Positions 24,420 through 30,870 of a stretch of 30,870 bases of DNA are shown here, piece by piece (the stretch's first letter is position 1; every line of letters begins with the position of its first letter). Origin of the DNA: Parcubacteria group bacterium GW2011_GWA2_47_7. GTDB taxonomy: Bacteria > Patescibacteriota > Minisyncoccia > Phycocordibacterales > UBA6899. The stretch lies in the NCBI GenBank assembly GCA_000999395.1, contig LCOM01000010.1:1-30870 (forward strand). Reading direction: 5' to 3'. Below the pieces are notes generated by a model. The model was given only the letters and a program-made list of their open reading frames with translations, did not search any database and was not told where the DNA came from. The position numbers were made by a program, and so were the translations under genes.

Positions 24420-25121
24420 ATGATAGAGATATTCATCGGGGAGGATACCCAGACAGCCAGAAAAGCCATACGCAAGGCGATTGGGCGTGTTTTGGGGCAT
24501 GAATCAGCAGGCGCACAGCGTTTCACTGATGTGGGTTTTGATACTCAGGCTGCCAATGAGGCTATATTTGCCCAAAACCTGTTTGGTGAGAAAAACACGG
24601 TGGTTTTTGATGGAATTCTTGATGCGCCGGAGACGGAAGGTTTCTACTCCGAGTCTATGTTGCCGTCACCGAATAATATTTTTATCCGTGAAACAAAGCC
24701 AAATAAGGATATTTTGGTCATTTTCAAGAAAATAGGCGCTGTTCATGATTTTCCGCTGATAAAAAAGACCAAAAATGAGACAAACTTTGCCATTGCGGAT
24801 GCCATTGCGGCAAGGGAAAAGAAGATAGCCTGGGTTGAGTTTACTAAGGCGAAGGCAAGGGGCGCTGCGGCAGAAGAGATTCATGGCACAATTTTTTGGG
24901 CAATAAAATTATTGTATTTGTGTGCAAATTGCAATAAAGAGGAAGCAATAAAAGCGGGCGTCAGTCCATATAACTATTCTCGCTATCTCACCAATTCAAA
25001 AAAGTTTTTGGATACAGAGCTCGAAGACCGGCTACGTGAATTAAAAGATATGTATCACAAAGCCCATCGAGGGGAGGGAGACTTCGACGCGATGCTTGAA
25101 CAATATGTTTTGAAAGCCTAG
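24420..25121 (+). CDS. DNA polymerase III delta subunit-like protein (short form)
   Basis: 233 residues from the ATG at 24420, which fits the promoter and begins MIEIFIGEDTQTARKAI like the HolA 'lfyGed....' opening. The order of segments follows delta: a first strand-helix unit; AIFAQNLFGEKNTVVFDG (the 'l....lfg..rlv.l' region); PNKDILVIFKKIGAVHDFP; DAIAAREKKIAWVEF; and a C-terminal helical collar EEIHGTIFWAIKLLYL. Normal HolA is about 330 residues, so this is reduced, as is usual in Patescibacteria. It would help load the clamp encoded by dnaN. The match is at the level of pattern and order, so other clamp-loader-like roles are possible. Confidence 0.62.
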   Translation: MIEIFIGEDTQTARKAIRKAIGRVLGHESAGAQRFTDVGFDTQAANEAIFAQNLFGEKNTVVFDGILDAPETEGFYSESMLPSPNNIFIRETKPNKDILVIFKKIGAVHDFPLIKKTKNETNFAIADAIAAREKKIAWVEFTKAKARGAAAEEIHGTIFWAIKLLYLCANCNKEEAIKAGVSPYNYSRYLTNSKKFLDTELEDRLRELKDMYHKAHRGEGDFDAMLEQYVLKA

Positions 25122-25167
25122 TCTAAAAGACACCCTCAAGGACATTAGAAAAATAAAAGTTTGGAAA

Positions 25168-25275
25168 ATGGAGCCAAATGCAAGACGGCAAGTCGATGAT
25201 GTTCGTAAGGCGTATGCTGTATACGGCGTCGAACTCACGACGCAGCCAACGCGGCAGGTGGGTTCATTTTGCTAA
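25168..25275 (+). CDS. Possible 35-residue peptide
   Basis: The ATG at 25168 opens MEPNARRQVDDVRKAYAVYG and the frame ends at TAA 25273-25275 just before an A-run and hairpin. The frame is open back to 25114. The composition is protein-like (VDDVRKAYAVYGVELTTQP), but there is no clear promoter, Shine-Dalgarno or known family. It may be a gene remnant. Confidence 0.3.
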   Translation: MEPNARRQVDDVRKAYAVYGVELTTQPTRQVGSFC

Positions 25276-25283
25276 CTTTTTAT

Positions 25284-25413
25284 AAAAAAATGACCCCCGG
25301 GCTGGAGGTCCTGGGGGTCTATGTTGGAGGAAAACTTTTTGAATTGTTGAAAGAACTACTGCTTCATGCAGTAGAACTCATAACAAAAATAGAGTCTACT
25401 GTATTTCGCGTCT
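25284..25413 (-). ncRNA. Candidate small RNA with C-rich anti-Shine-Dalgarno loop
   Basis: On the minus strand a promoter (25448-25420) predicts a start near 25413. About 95 nt downstream is an intrinsic terminator: GACCCCC/GGGGGTC (25292-25298 with 25313-25319), then a T-run from the A-run at 25284-25290. The RNA has an internal 7-bp hairpin (25356-25362 with 25368-25374). The 14-nt terminator loop contains ACCTCC, an exact complement of the consensus Shine-Dalgarno, and a second CCTCC lies at about 25326-25330. It encodes no clear protein. C-rich loops of this kind are known in small RNAs that pair with ribosome-binding sites; that role is inference. Confidence 0.55.
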
Positions 25414-25419
25414 GGGACA

Positions 25420-25448
25420 ATTATAGCCATGTCCTTAATACTGGTCAA
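25420..25448 (-). promoter_or_regulatory. Promoter of the minus-strand small RNA
   Basis: TTGACC (25443-25448), exactly 17 bp, consensus TATAAT (25420-25425), read on the minus strand. Confidence 0.7.
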
Positions 25449-25456
25449 GGACAAAC

Positions 25457-25465
25457 TGTGGATAA
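25457..25465 (-). promoter_or_regulatory. Isolated DnaA box before the gmk-like gene
   Basis: TGTGGATAA is a perfect DnaA box in minus orientation. It lies between the divergent small-RNA promoter and the gmk-like -10 (TATATT, 25476-25481). Confidence 0.45.
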
Positions 25466-25490
25466 CTTTTTGTGGTATATTGTCGGAACG

Positions 25491-26084
25491 ATGAATACAA
25501 AAAACGGACAAATGATACTTTTTGTCGGTCCAACCTGCGTTGGAAAAACAACCATTATTGAGGCGCTTCGAGGTATTATTCCGAATACTGGGGTTATTAT
25601 TTCCACCACGACACGTCCTATTCGTCCAAACGAGATAGATGGTGTCGACTATGAATTCACCACTGCAGCAGATTTTATTAACAGAAAAGAGGCGGGAGAG
25701 TTTTATGAGGCGGTTGAACGTCCGACGGGGTATTACGGGAGTTCCAGGTTGCAAGTACACAGTCTTCTCGAAAAACACCCTATTGTTTTCGGTGCACTTG
25801 ATGTGGAAGGTTGTCGTATTGTAAAAAGTATGGAGCCTAATTCTTTAGTCATCTTCCTCTCTCCAGGTGATATTGGAGACTTACATAAGCGTCTGCTTTT
25901 GCGTGGTGCGGGGGAGGAGGAAATAGGCAAAAGACTTCATGTTGCGGAAGAAGAGATGCTGTCGCGAAGCGAATTTGACGACGAGATTGTGAATATTGAC
26001 GGGAAATTTAACGAAACAATAGCAGCAGCGCTCACCATTTTCAAAAAACATGGAGTCATGCCTCTAGACACAAATATTGCATAA
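25491..26084 (+). CDS. Guanylate kinase-like P-loop kinase
   Basis: 197 residues from the ATG at 25491. The open frame runs back to 25269, but the extra 74 residues overlap the small RNA and its promoter and do not fit the family. P-loop GPTCVGKTT; GMP-binding STTTRPIRPNEIDGVDYEF matches the GK 'S.TTR.PR..E..G.DY.F' motif. EFYEAVERPTGYYGSS and the late RLLLRGAGEEEIGKRL also fit. Guanylate kinase makes GDP from GMP. The P-loop (GPTCVGKT) and the YYGSS/ALDVEG parts vary from textbook Gmk, so a relative with another nucleotide substrate is possible. A TATATT -10 lies nine bases before the start. Confidence 0.8.
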   Translation: MNTKNGQMILFVGPTCVGKTTIIEALRGIIPNTGVIISTTTRPIRPNEIDGVDYEFTTAADFINRKEAGEFYEAVERPTGYYGSSRLQVHSLLEKHPIVFGALDVEGCRIVKSMEPNSLVIFLSPGDIGDLHKRLLLRGAGEEEIGKRLHVAEEEMLSRSEFDDEIVNIDGKFNETIAAALTIFKKHGVMPLDTNIA

Positions 26085-26159
26085 AACGAGAGACTTTCCA
26101 TGTCTGATTCGTAGTGATTGAGGTCTAAAAATAGCAACGAAAAGGGTCCACCTTTCAGT

Positions 26160-26221
26160 TTGACAACAAATTTTTGAGGAATAGAGTTGCAGTGGGTGTG
26201 GTTATTTGAAAGAAAGAGGAG
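26160..26221 (+). promoter_or_regulatory. ald promoter and Shine-Dalgarno
   Basis: TTGACA (26160-26165), 16 bp, TAGAGT (26182-26187). A leader of about 34 nt carries AGGAG (26217-26221), six bases before the ATG. This is a leadered, Shine-Dalgarno gene, in contrast with its leaderless neighbours. Confidence 0.65.
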
Positions 26222-26227
26222 ACTATT

Positions 26228-27391
26228 ATGTCCGCATGTGTTGTGGGTGTACCCAAAGAATTGAAATTTCAAGAAGGTCGTGTTGGGCTGACGCCCGCGG
26301 GGGTCCGCGCGCTGACCACCCTTGGAGCCAAAGTGATCGTTGAGCAAAATGCTGGGGTTCTCTCGGGGTTTTCGGATAGCGCCTATGGAGCTGCCGGTGC
26401 AGAGGTTGTTGAGATTCCGCAAGTTGTGTGGGGAAATTCCGATATCGTTGTGAAAGTGAAAGAGCCTATTGCTTCCGAATATCAACATTTACTGTTGCTC
26501 AAGAATAAAACTCTTTTTACATACCTTCATTTGGCGGGGGGGCCGATTGAGCTTACTCGTGCGCTCATGAGCAATGAAATTACCGCGATTGCGTACGAGA
26601 CCGTTTCAACACTTGATGAAGTGGGACGTCCAGTCTTTCCACTCCTTGTGCCCATGTCGAAGATTGCAGGAACTCAAGCGATGCGTGGAGCATTGGCTCG
26701 CTTTGAGCCAGAATATTTTAGTGATCTCAACGCGGTCATTATTGGTGGTGGGAACGTGGGGGAGGCGGCCCTGCAGAGAGCACTGGGAAGCAACGTGAGG
26801 TTTATTTCAGTGTTTGAGAGCTGGCATCAGCGCGAATGTGAGTTGAGAGAGAAGTATGGTAGTGATAAAGTAAAAATCTTTTCATTTTCTCTGCTCAATG
26901 AAGATATCGGACGCAAATGTTTAAAGATGGCAGACATCGTTATCTGCGGACCATTCCTTCCCGGCGGCAAAGAAGCTCCGATTGTGCTCACAGGAAAACA
27001 CTTTGGCAAGCTGAAAAAAGGGTGCTATATCTCTGATGTTTCAATCGACCAAGGTGGTTCGACGTCATGGACCAAGGGGCATTCAACAAAGCCTGGAGAG
27101 ACCTTTACTCGAGGCGCGCGCAATCTCGTATTTTCTGCCGTCCCGAATATTCCCGGCTCAACGGTTCCCATCGAGGCGACAAAAGCGCTGACTGAGGCCA
27201 CCTTGCCGTATCTTCTCGATATGGCTTCCGAGTATCTCCGTTCTACTGCTGGTGACTATCGCGCATTACGAGAAGACGGAGCGCTTCGCAAAGGGCTTCA
27301 AACGTATCGTGGTTGGATCACTAATGAATATGTCGCGTCTCATCATGGGATTATGAGTGAGTACAAACCTCTCGATTATTTTTTCTCTTGA
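26228..27391 (+). CDS. ald: Alanine dehydrogenase
   Basis: 387 residues. N-terminal: VVGVPKELKFQEGRVGLTP, then VKVKEPIASEY with the catalytic Lys region and YLHLAG with the catalytic His. The NAD-binding loop is IGGGNVGEAALQRALG. The SDVSIDQGG stretch holds the conserved Asp that binds ribose/substrate. The protein interconverts L-alanine and pyruvate plus ammonia with NAD; in a host-dependent cell it could supply pyruvate or alanine for peptidoglycan. Relatives in the transhydrogenase alpha and lysine-dehydrogenase families share the fold, but the motif set fits Ald best. A Shine-Dalgarno and a longer leader set it apart from its neighbours and may point to acquisition. Intact. Confidence 0.9.
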   Translation: MSACVVGVPKELKFQEGRVGLTPAGVRALTTLGAKVIVEQNAGVLSGFSDSAYGAAGAEVVEIPQVVWGNSDIVVKVKEPIASEYQHLLLLKNKTLFTYLHLAGGPIELTRALMSNEITAIAYETVSTLDEVGRPVFPLLVPMSKIAGTQAMRGALARFEPEYFSDLNAVIIGGGNVGEAALQRALGSNVRFISVFESWHQRECELREKYGSDKVKIFSFSLLNEDIGRKCLKMADIVICGPFLPGGKEAPIVLTGKHFGKLKKGCYISDVSIDQGGSTSWTKGHSTKPGETFTRGARNLVFSAVPNIPGSTVPIEATKALTEATLPYLLDMASEYLRSTAGDYRALREDGALRKGLQTYRGWITNEYVASHHGIMSEYKPLDYFFS

Positions 27392-27397
27392 AAGAGC

Positions 27398-27425
27398 ACC
27401 CGCAGGAAATTCCTGCGGGTTTTGT
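27398..27425 (+). terminator. ald terminator
   Basis: ACCCGCAGGA (27398-27407) pairs with TCCTGCGGGT (27411-27420), loop AAT, then a T-rich tail that runs into the next promoter. Confidence 0.9.
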
Positions 27426-27431
27426 TATACT
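27426..27431 (+). promoter_or_regulatory. -10 of the PPC-domain gene, leaderless
   Basis: TATACT ends six bases before the ATG at 27438 and directly follows the ald terminator. No good -35 is seen; that region is occupied by the terminator stem. Confidence 0.5.
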
Positions 27432-27437
27432 GTAAAA

Positions 27438-27872
27438 ATGAAATCACGTCACACAGAAAAAGGATATCTTATTTTGATCGAACCGGGGGAGGAAATAGTT
27501 TCAACTATCTCGGCTTTTGTTGTTGCAAACAACATCGCAGCAGGGACTTTTACTGCAATCGGTGCGGTATCCTCGGTCGATCTAGGGTATTATGAGCTCG
27601 CCGAAAAAGAGTATCATTGGAAAAATTTTCAGGGGACGATTGAAATAGCCTCGGGAATAGGAAATATTGCATGGCTCGATGATGATACGCCCATCGTCCA
27701 CTTTCATGGAGTCTTTTCTGGCTCAGATTTCGTAGCTTTTGCGGGGCATGTGCGTCATGCCATTGTTTCGGCGGCATGCGAAGTTGTCCTCATCGATTAT
27801 CGTGACCGCCTCCTGCGCAAAATGGACAAAACAATTGGACTCAATTTGTGGGAATGTGACAAAAAAAACTGA
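27438..27872 (+). CDS. PPC/DUF296 domain protein
   Basis: 144 residues, the whole PPC domain. Family features: the opening YLILIEPGEEIVSTISAF; TFTAIGAVSSVDLGYYE; KEYHWKNFQGTIEIASGIGNIA; the putative metal or ligand motif PIVHFHGVFSG; GHVRHAIVSAACEVVL; and the end RKMDKTIGLNLWE. The PPC domain occurs alone in bacteria as trimers of uncertain function, and in plants joined to AT-hook DNA-binding motifs. There is no AT-hook here. Its stop lies inside the terminator stem that follows. No neighbour suggests a specific pathway. Confidence 0.88.
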   Translation: MKSRHTEKGYLILIEPGEEIVSTISAFVVANNIAAGTFTAIGAVSSVDLGYYELAEKEYHWKNFQGTIEIASGIGNIAWLDDDTPIVHFHGVFSGSDFVAFAGHVRHAIVSAACEVVLIDYRDRLLRKMDKTIGLNLWECDKKN

Positions 27873-27887
27873 CGAAGGTCAGTTTTT
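27864..27887 (+). terminator. Terminator overlapping the PPC-gene stop
   Basis: AAAAACTGAC (27864-27873) pairs with GTCAGTTTTT (27878-27887), loop GAAG. The TGA stop (27870-27872) is part of the stem. Confidence 0.85.
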
Positions 27888-28018
27888 GGTAGCGATTCTC
27901 CTTATTGGGAAAGCAATGATTTTCAGCAAGGATGATCTGCGGGAACGATGAGGTCAACTCAGATCACAACTCCGTGATATTTTTACCTATATTTTTATAC
28001 TATCATCCATTAAGCCAG

Positions 28019-28564
28019 TCACGAGCTCGCGACCCCCACTCTCGTTGATTCAAGACATTTTGGAAGCACTGTGTGTAGTGAATAGCGTTTTCCAAAGATA
28101 ACATTGTCTCCGTCTTTTGGTGCAATAATGCGACAAGTTTGCCAGCAGAAGCTTGCTTTGAGGACAAGTAGTTGCGCCTGTCCGGCGGTAGGGAGTCCAC
28201 CGTCTGGAAGTGGGTCTAGTTTTTTTAAAAACATGAACGGACCAATAACAGTTGCGGGACATCGCTCGGAGGTAGTAGGTGCGCGTACTGCAATAATCAA
28301 CATCATTCCAGACCTGAGCTTTTCCGGATGTAATACGGATAGCGATTCAATTTGACTTGCGTCAATATCGTGCCGCTTATCGTTCCGTGTGTCGCATGAG
28401 AGCAGAAGCAATTCTAATAGTGTGGAATTGTTTGCCGTATTAGCGGGGGGAAATGACATTGGTTTGTTCTCCAGAGGCGGGGGGTGTAGAAGGGGGGGTG
28501 CTTGTTTCAAGACGCAAAACTGATGATATGGGTGATGTAGGTTGTAAGTTGAGCATCCACCCAT
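28019..28564 (-). CDS. Hypothetical protein, weakly supported
   Basis: Up to 181 residues; an internal ATG (MSFPPANTANNSTLL) would give about 145. The part from about residue 65 (DASQIESLSVLHPEKLRSGMMLIIAVRAP, then GPFMFLKKLDPLPDGG) looks like folded protein. The first 35 residues are Pro/His-rich and less convincing. TATACT lies directly before the first ATG, but too close for a normal start. The other frames of this stretch are also partly open, so coding strand and start are uncertain. No family recognised. Confidence 0.4.
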   Translation of the reverse strand: MGGCSTYNLHHPYHQFCVLKQAPPLLHPPPLENKPMSFPPANTANNSTLLELLLLSCDTRNDKRHDIDASQIESLSVLHPEKLRSGMMLIIAVRAPTTSERCPATVIGPFMFLKKLDPLPDGGLPTAGQAQLLVLKASFCWQTCRIIAPKDGDNVIFGKRYSLHTVLPKCLESTRVGVASS

Positions 28565-28709
28565 AAGTATACTGTTCTGACATGAACGCAGGATGAAGTT
28601 GACTTATTTATAGAAATGTGCTTAGATATAAACAGCCCTATCTCGAAGAAATCGGGAGAAACTCTGGTAAAAACCGGAGTGGAGCTTTAAAACTGTATAT
28701 CTTGGGTAT

Positions 28710-28727
28710 CTTCATGAAGACTTCATG
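28710..28727 (+). promoter_or_regulatory. Direct repeat like an OmpR/PhoB-family binding site
   Basis: CTTCATG occurs at 28710-28716 and 28721-28727, 11 bp apart (one helical turn), with AAGA between. This is the geometry of PhoB/OmpR-type boxes. A 13-bp palindrome TACAC-TGA-GTGTA (28737-28749) follows. Both lie upstream of the response-regulator gene, suggesting autoregulation. The 219-bp gap from 28565 holds nothing else recognised. Confidence 0.45.
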
Positions 28728-28783
28728 TTTTGTGAGTACACTGAGTGTATTACAAATAAATACAGGCATAGCCTACATTGTTT

Positions 28784-29352
28784 ATGAGGATACTTATTGT
28801 TGAGGACGAGGAAATGCTCGCAAAAACGTTAAAGACTGGACTGGAAAGTCAGGGTCATGCGGTAGATTATTTGATGGACGGAAAGGAAGGTGAGCGTCGG
28901 ATCCTAATTTGTCACAAAGATTATGATTTAATCATTTTGGATCTGATGTTGCCGGGGAAGAGTGGGTACGACATCTGCAAGGGAGTACGCGCGGCAGGGA
29001 TTCATATTCCCATTCTTATTCTCACCGCACTAGATCGGACAGAAGAAAAAGTGCTCGCGCTTTGGTAGTCAAAGACTTGGAACTTAATCCTGCGACGCGC
29101 GCCGTCACTCGGGACAAGAAGCCTATCTTACTGACCCTGAAAGAGTTTGAGTTGCTTCAGTATCTGATGAAGCACCCGAATGAGGTGATGGGAAGAGAAG
29201 ATATTTTTGTTCACTTGTGGGATTTCGCCGATATGTCGATGAGTAATGTTATCGATGTACACATGAAAAATCTAAGAAAAAAAATTGATGATGGACACAA
29301 TGAAAAATTATTTAAGACAATTCGAGGTGTGGGCTACTCAATCGAGGCATAG
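28784..29352 (+). pseudogene. OmpR/PhoB-family response regulator, broken by an internal deletion and frameshift
   Basis: The first frame (28784-29068) encodes the receiver domain: MRILIVEDEEML with the acidic pocket, phospho-acceptor Asp53 in LIILDLMLPG, and switch Thr81 in ILILTALDRTEEKVLAL. It then stops (TAG) after one stray residue. The second frame (from 29062) encodes LVVKDLELNPATRAVTR and a complete winged-helix DNA-binding domain (KEFELLQYLMKHPNEVMGREDI, NVIDVHMKNLRKKID, TIRGVGYSIEA). The missing piece is the end of the receiver (normally 'GADDYlTKPF..eELlaRi.allRR', about 36-40 residues), including the conserved Lys. The offset implies a loss of 3n+1 nt. The gene precedes and overlaps its histidine kinase. 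Confidence 0.88.
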
Positions 29353-30346
29353 GCTGAGATACGATTGGATATTGTTTGTTCGCGTGAAATTGTTTGTCTT
29401 TTTCCTTGCATGTTCTTCGGCCTTCAGTTTTGTTGTGTATTGGAGTGAAAATCCTGACACAGGGAAAATTTTCTTAATGCTCATCGGGGCGACTCCATTA
29501 GACATCGCGGTACTTATCCACGCGAGCAAGATTTTTTCCCCAACGCTTACCCTGGGGCAAAATTTTTCTCACCTTATGATCTTCCTGCTTTTGTTCGTGG
29601 GTTCGTATCTGTGCACAAAAATGGTCATGAAAACTATAGTGCGCGGATATAACGATCAGCGTCGCTTCGCTTCTGTTGTCGCGCATGAATTGCGGACGCC
29701 ACTTTCCGTCATGAAAACAACCGCCGAGATCAGTCAGATGAGGGGGGGTGAACTGTCGAAAGAGGAGGTAAAAAATTTCATAGAAAATACAATCCACGAA
29801 GTAGACAGGATGACAGAGATTATTCGCTTCTTTCTGCGATTTTCACTTCGTGATCGGTCGGCGCATCATTCAATGGCACCACTCAACGTCACCGATTCCA
29901 TAAATGAATCAATCCGAATTATGGCCGAACCAGCGCTTGAGAATGGTGTAAGTGTTAATTTTCTTGATCACGGATCGAGCTATATTGTGTGGGGAAACTC
30001 GGTCGCATTTGGAGACATGCTGGTGAATCTCTTGAAGAATGGGATTCAATATACTCCGAGAGGTGGAAAAGTTACTTTTGAGGTAAAAAATATCAGTAAC
30101 GGAGATGTGGAAATCATTATTGCGGATGATGGTCCGGGGATTGCTCCCAATGATCTTCCTCACATTTTTGAACCATTTTACCGAAAAGCATTACACAGCA
30201 ATAACAACGTAAAGTTATTTGGCGGTGGAGCTGGCCTTGGGCTGTCTATCGTCAAAGACATTGTTGGTATGCACCACGGAAAAATTAGTGTCGAGAGCGT
30301 TGTGGGAAAAGGAACCAGCTTTCATGTTGTGTTTTCTCATGCATAA
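29300..30346 (+). CDS. Membrane sensor histidine kinase
   Basis: 348 residues from the ATG at 29300; other starts at 29288 and 29291 are possible, and all overlap the regulator's end by 50-65 bp. Two transmembrane helices (about 30-50 and 92-112) enclose a short outer loop of about 40 residues, so the sensor domain is minimal. No HAMP domain is seen. The H-box is ASVVAHELRTPLSVMK (His about 129). The N-box is MLVNLLKNGIQYTPRGG, G1 is IADDGPGIAPNDLPHIFEPFYR, and G2 is GGAGLGLSIVKDIVGMHHG. It should phosphorylate the response regulator upstream. The small loop suggests sensing in or at the membrane; the ligand is unknown. The kinase itself is intact. Confidence 0.92.
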   Translation: MKNYLRQFEVWATQSRHRLRYDWILFVRVKLFVFFLACSSAFSFVVYWSENPDTGKIFLMLIGATPLDIAVLIHASKIFSPTLTLGQNFSHLMIFLLLFVGSYLCTKMVMKTIVRGYNDQRRFASVVAHELRTPLSVMKTTAEISQMRGGELSKEEVKNFIENTIHEVDRMTEIIRFFLRFSLRDRSAHHSMAPLNVTDSINESIRIMAEPALENGVSVNFLDHGSSYIVWGNSVAFGDMLVNLLKNGIQYTPRGGKVTFEVKNISNGDVEIIIADDGPGIAPNDLPHIFEPFYRKALHSNNNVKLFGGGAGLGLSIVKDIVGMHHGKISVESVVGKGTSFHVVFSHA

Positions 30347-30740
30347 CTCAACATGAGTAGACCCTAAATGACATGTGTTGGAAAAATTCATCACCGCTTC
30401 ATGCGCGTTGCGTATACTGAGCAAAGATCGGATTACATGGTGCTATGTATCCGTATGTTAGTTTTTTTGATTGACTTGAATTTGATTGGGCACTTCTTTG
30501 CAAAGTTTCGCTCCTTGAGAGAAAGGGCTTTGTGTGCACACCTACCCCATTCGAACTTTGATTTTTTTCAGTGGTTTTGAACGCTACATTGTGAGCGCTA
30601 TCATGTAAAAAATCCCACCAAAGTTCCCCCGGATGGGGTTGGTGTGTTCTCGAGTCATAAAGACCGAAAGAGTTATTTGTTAGTTTTTGTTTGGTGAAGT
30701 TTTTTGGCCGCATTTTTCTCGGTGAGCATAAAGAGATTTT
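30347..30740. other. Intergenic region with a minus-strand hairpin
   Basis: There is no convincing gene in 394 bp. A hairpin CACCAA/TTGGTG (30616-30621 with 30639-30644) with an inner CCCC/GGGG has an A-run on its left, so it could be a minus-strand terminator. A TATACT at 30413-30418 has no matching -35. Confidence 0.35.
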
Positions 30741-30870
30741 ATGACGCAACAAGAGATACATGTCAGACATAGAATTATTTCCCCGAAACGTACACTGCGC
30801 GTTCTTGTGTTCCCGGATAAAAAAAATTTTCTCTGGCGCATGAAGCGAACATTTTTGCGCTGGCGACACA
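30741..30870 (+). CDS. Start of a gene running off the right edge (partial)
   Basis: The ATG at 30741 opens MTQQEIHVRHRIISPKRTLR, then VLVFPDKKNFLWRMKRTFLR, and stays open for 43 codons to the end of the window. The basic, aromatic-rich sequence looks coding. TAAAGA at 30729-30734 ends six bases before the ATG, the leaderless spacing seen elsewhere. The family cannot be named from this part. Confidence 0.5.
   Translation, partial: MTQQEIHVRHRIISPKRTLRVLVFPDKKNFLWRMKRTFLRWRH

Noticed and set aside
25269..25490. 74-residue N-terminal extension of the guanylate kinase-like protein
   Set aside because: It overlaps the minus-strand promoter and terminator, and the kinase fold starts just after the ATG at 25491.
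28104..28355. 83-codon plus-strand frame inside the hypothetical gene at 28019-28564
   Set aside because: The minus-strand reading has a more protein-like hydrophobic pattern; the plus frame is Ser/Gly/Pro-rich and shorter. Not certain.
29285..29299. Earlier starts (TTG/ATG) for the histidine kinase
   Set aside because: They only add MMMDT; the ATG at 29300 is sufficient, though the choice cannot be proven from sequence.
30399..30869. A 156-codon open frame on the minus strand at the right edge
   Set aside because: Composition is not protein-like (rich in Ser, Gln, His, Asn with no hydrophobic pattern). It overlaps a better plus-strand gene start at 30741 and a possible terminator hairpin.
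1..30870. tRNA, rRNA, CRISPR array, insertion sequence or prophage
   Set aside because: No cloverleaf with a T-loop motif, no rRNA signature, no regular repeat-spacer array, no transposase or phage gene was seen.

Overview
The window looks like part of a small-genome bacterium of the Candidate Phyla Radiation (Patescibacteria, Parcubacteria/Paceibacteria-like). The reasons are short or reduced versions of universal proteins (RpmH, RnpA, YidD, YidC, KhpB, YebC, delta-like HolA), a type IV pilus ATPase and a VirB2-like pilin protein with no biosynthetic genes around them, an FN3-type surface protein, and many genes whose -10 box sits only 5-8 nt before the start codon (leaderless mRNAs). The lineage call is inference from gene content; there is no rRNA in the window.

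Layout. 1-2671: end of a secretion/surface cluster (surface-protein tail, membrane-anchored propeller-like protein, VirB2-like pilin fused to an M15-peptidase-like domain). 2735-7866: the replication origin region, with khpB-yidC and yidD-rnpA-rpmH running left, dnaA and dnaN running right, and DnaA boxes on both sides of dnaA. 8006-12455: a DciA-like protein, a class A penicillin-binding protein, tyrS and a small acidic protein. 12456-15702: ruvC, yebC and ruvB on the minus strand, mixed with three probable structured RNAs. 15703-25121: pilB-like ATPase and FN3 surface protein from a divergent promoter pair, then tsaE, an ABC exporter, polA, an unknown minus-strand gene and a holA-like gene. 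25168-27872: a candidate antisense-type small RNA, gmk-like kinase, alanine dehydrogenase and a PPC/DUF296 protein. 28019-30870: an unknown protein, a two-component system and the start of a further gene.

The most unusual signal is a recurring lesion. ruvC, ruvB, the ABC exporter and the response regulator each lack one internal block of about 110-125 nt (roughly 37-41 codons) while the sequence on both sides is well conserved. Three of the four are frameshifted; ruvB stays in frame but loses Walker B. Four similar-sized losses in conserved genes within 17 kb is hard to explain by ordinary decay. It is either a systematic assembly artefact or an undescribed excision or deletion process, and mapping reads across the four junctions would decide. 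The second notable signal is a set of four unannotated structured RNA candidates, three of them with recognisable promoters and intrinsic terminators.
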